This document shows positions 63,780 to 64,000 of a stretch of DNA of 64,000 bases, piece after piece; position 1 is the stretch's first letter, and every line of letters begins with the position of its first letter. This DNA is from Roseburia sp. CAG:10041_57 (GTDB lineage Bacteria > Bacillota > Clostridia > Lachnospirales > Lachnospiraceae), in assembly GCA_001916965.1 (NCBI GenBank), contig MNTL01000002.1, forward strand, positions 124,001-188,000. The letters are read 5' to 3'. A model generated the notes under the pieces. The model ran no database searches. It had not been told where the DNA came from and saw nothing but the letters and a program-made list of their open reading frames with translations. The position numbers and the translations under genes were made by a program.

Positions 63780-64000
63780 ATGCAGAAAATGAAGTTAGGC
63801 CTGGCTGTGGCACTGGCGGCATGCATACTGTCGGGCTGTGGCAAGGAGCAGAATACAAATATAGAGCAGGGTATGCAGCTGCTGGAGCAGATGGATTACA
63901 ATGGAGCAATAGAAAGCTTTGAAGCTGCGATTGTATACAATGAAGATGAACAGCTGTTATACAGAGGTGAAGGTCTGGCATATATGGGATTGGGAGACTA
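63780..64000 (+). CDS. TPR-containing lipoprotein, cut by the window edge
   Basis: The first 73 or so codons of a lipoprotein: signal peptide with the lipobox LSGC (MQKMKLGLAVALAACILSGC), then a helical hairpin (MQLLEQMDYNGAIESFEAA) of tetratricopeptide type. The gene continues past 64000. Role not determinable; TPR lipoproteins often scaffold envelope complexes. Confidence 0.75.
   Translation, partial: MQKMKLGLAVALAACILSGCGKEQNTNIEQGMQLLEQMDYNGAIESFEAAIVYNEDEQLLYRGEGLAYMGLGD

Noticed and set aside
1..64000. tRNA, rRNA, insertion sequences, phage integrase or attachment sites
   Set aside because: None recognised: no transposase or integrase motifs, no cloverleaf-like sequences and no rRNA-like stretches noticed.

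Overview
The window looks like part of a chromosome of an anaerobic gut Firmicute, most likely a Lachnospiraceae (Blautia/Dorea/Ruminococcus-like). I infer this from moderate-to-low GC, purine-rich Shine-Dalgarno sites (GGAGG), occasional GTG and TTG starts, sigma-A type promoters, a VPKTG-type sortase signal, and families such as FrhB-like ferredoxin proteins and the AAA/PDDEXK_9 protein. No rRNA, tRNA, IS element or CRISPR array was seen.

Region 1 (1-9348) is the end of a polysaccharide operon: a protein cut by the window edge, a nucleotidyltransferase-like protein, a Wzx flippase, a GT2-pyruvyltransferase fusion, a secreted GH5 glycanase and two tandem GT2 enzymes, closed by a hairpin at 9348-9388.

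Region 2 (9465-28020) is the most interesting part. It is a compound RiPP locus of the phosphorylated-lasso-peptide (paeninodin-like) type. It has two asparagine-synthetase-like cyclases (11849, 23813), two short precursors (13848, 25820), two PqqD-type leader-binding proteins (15100, 23437, both minus), one transglutaminase-like leader peptidase (15564), three HprK-like kinases (14101, 19182, 22566), two ABC exporters (16001, 20822) and a two-component system (17679-19177, minus). It also has a 172-residue protein with a precursor-like N-terminus fused to a beta-rich domain (20263). Two homologous sortase-anchored surface proteins (9465, and 26077 minus) flank the set. The 25820 precursor and the 20263 protein have the same promoter architecture, TAACA-N4-TGTTAGA-N4-TTTACA-N17-TATAAT or TACAAT, which points to shared control.

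Region 3 (28492-48899) starts with a minus-strand metallophosphoesterase. A Wzx/Wzy-type exopolysaccharide operon follows from about 29349: a CpsC/CpsD-like pair (the kinase lacks the usual Walker A lysine), two secreted proteins of unknown role, GT4 and GT2 transferases, three pyruvyltransferase-family proteins, two FrhB-like iron-sulfur proteins, a polymerase, a flippase and a lipoprotein hydrolase. An AAA-ATPase/PDDEXK protein (48981) separates it from the next region.

Region 4 (50622-63756) is a second polymer system. It opens with its own promoter and a priming sugar-phosphate transferase. GT2/GT4 enzymes, a Wzm/Wzt ABC exporter and an unusual acylation module follow: two acyltransferase-3 membrane proteins, two acyl carrier proteins and an adenylate-forming ligase. 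ManC and a mutarotase-like protein come next. A TPR lipoprotein runs off the right edge.
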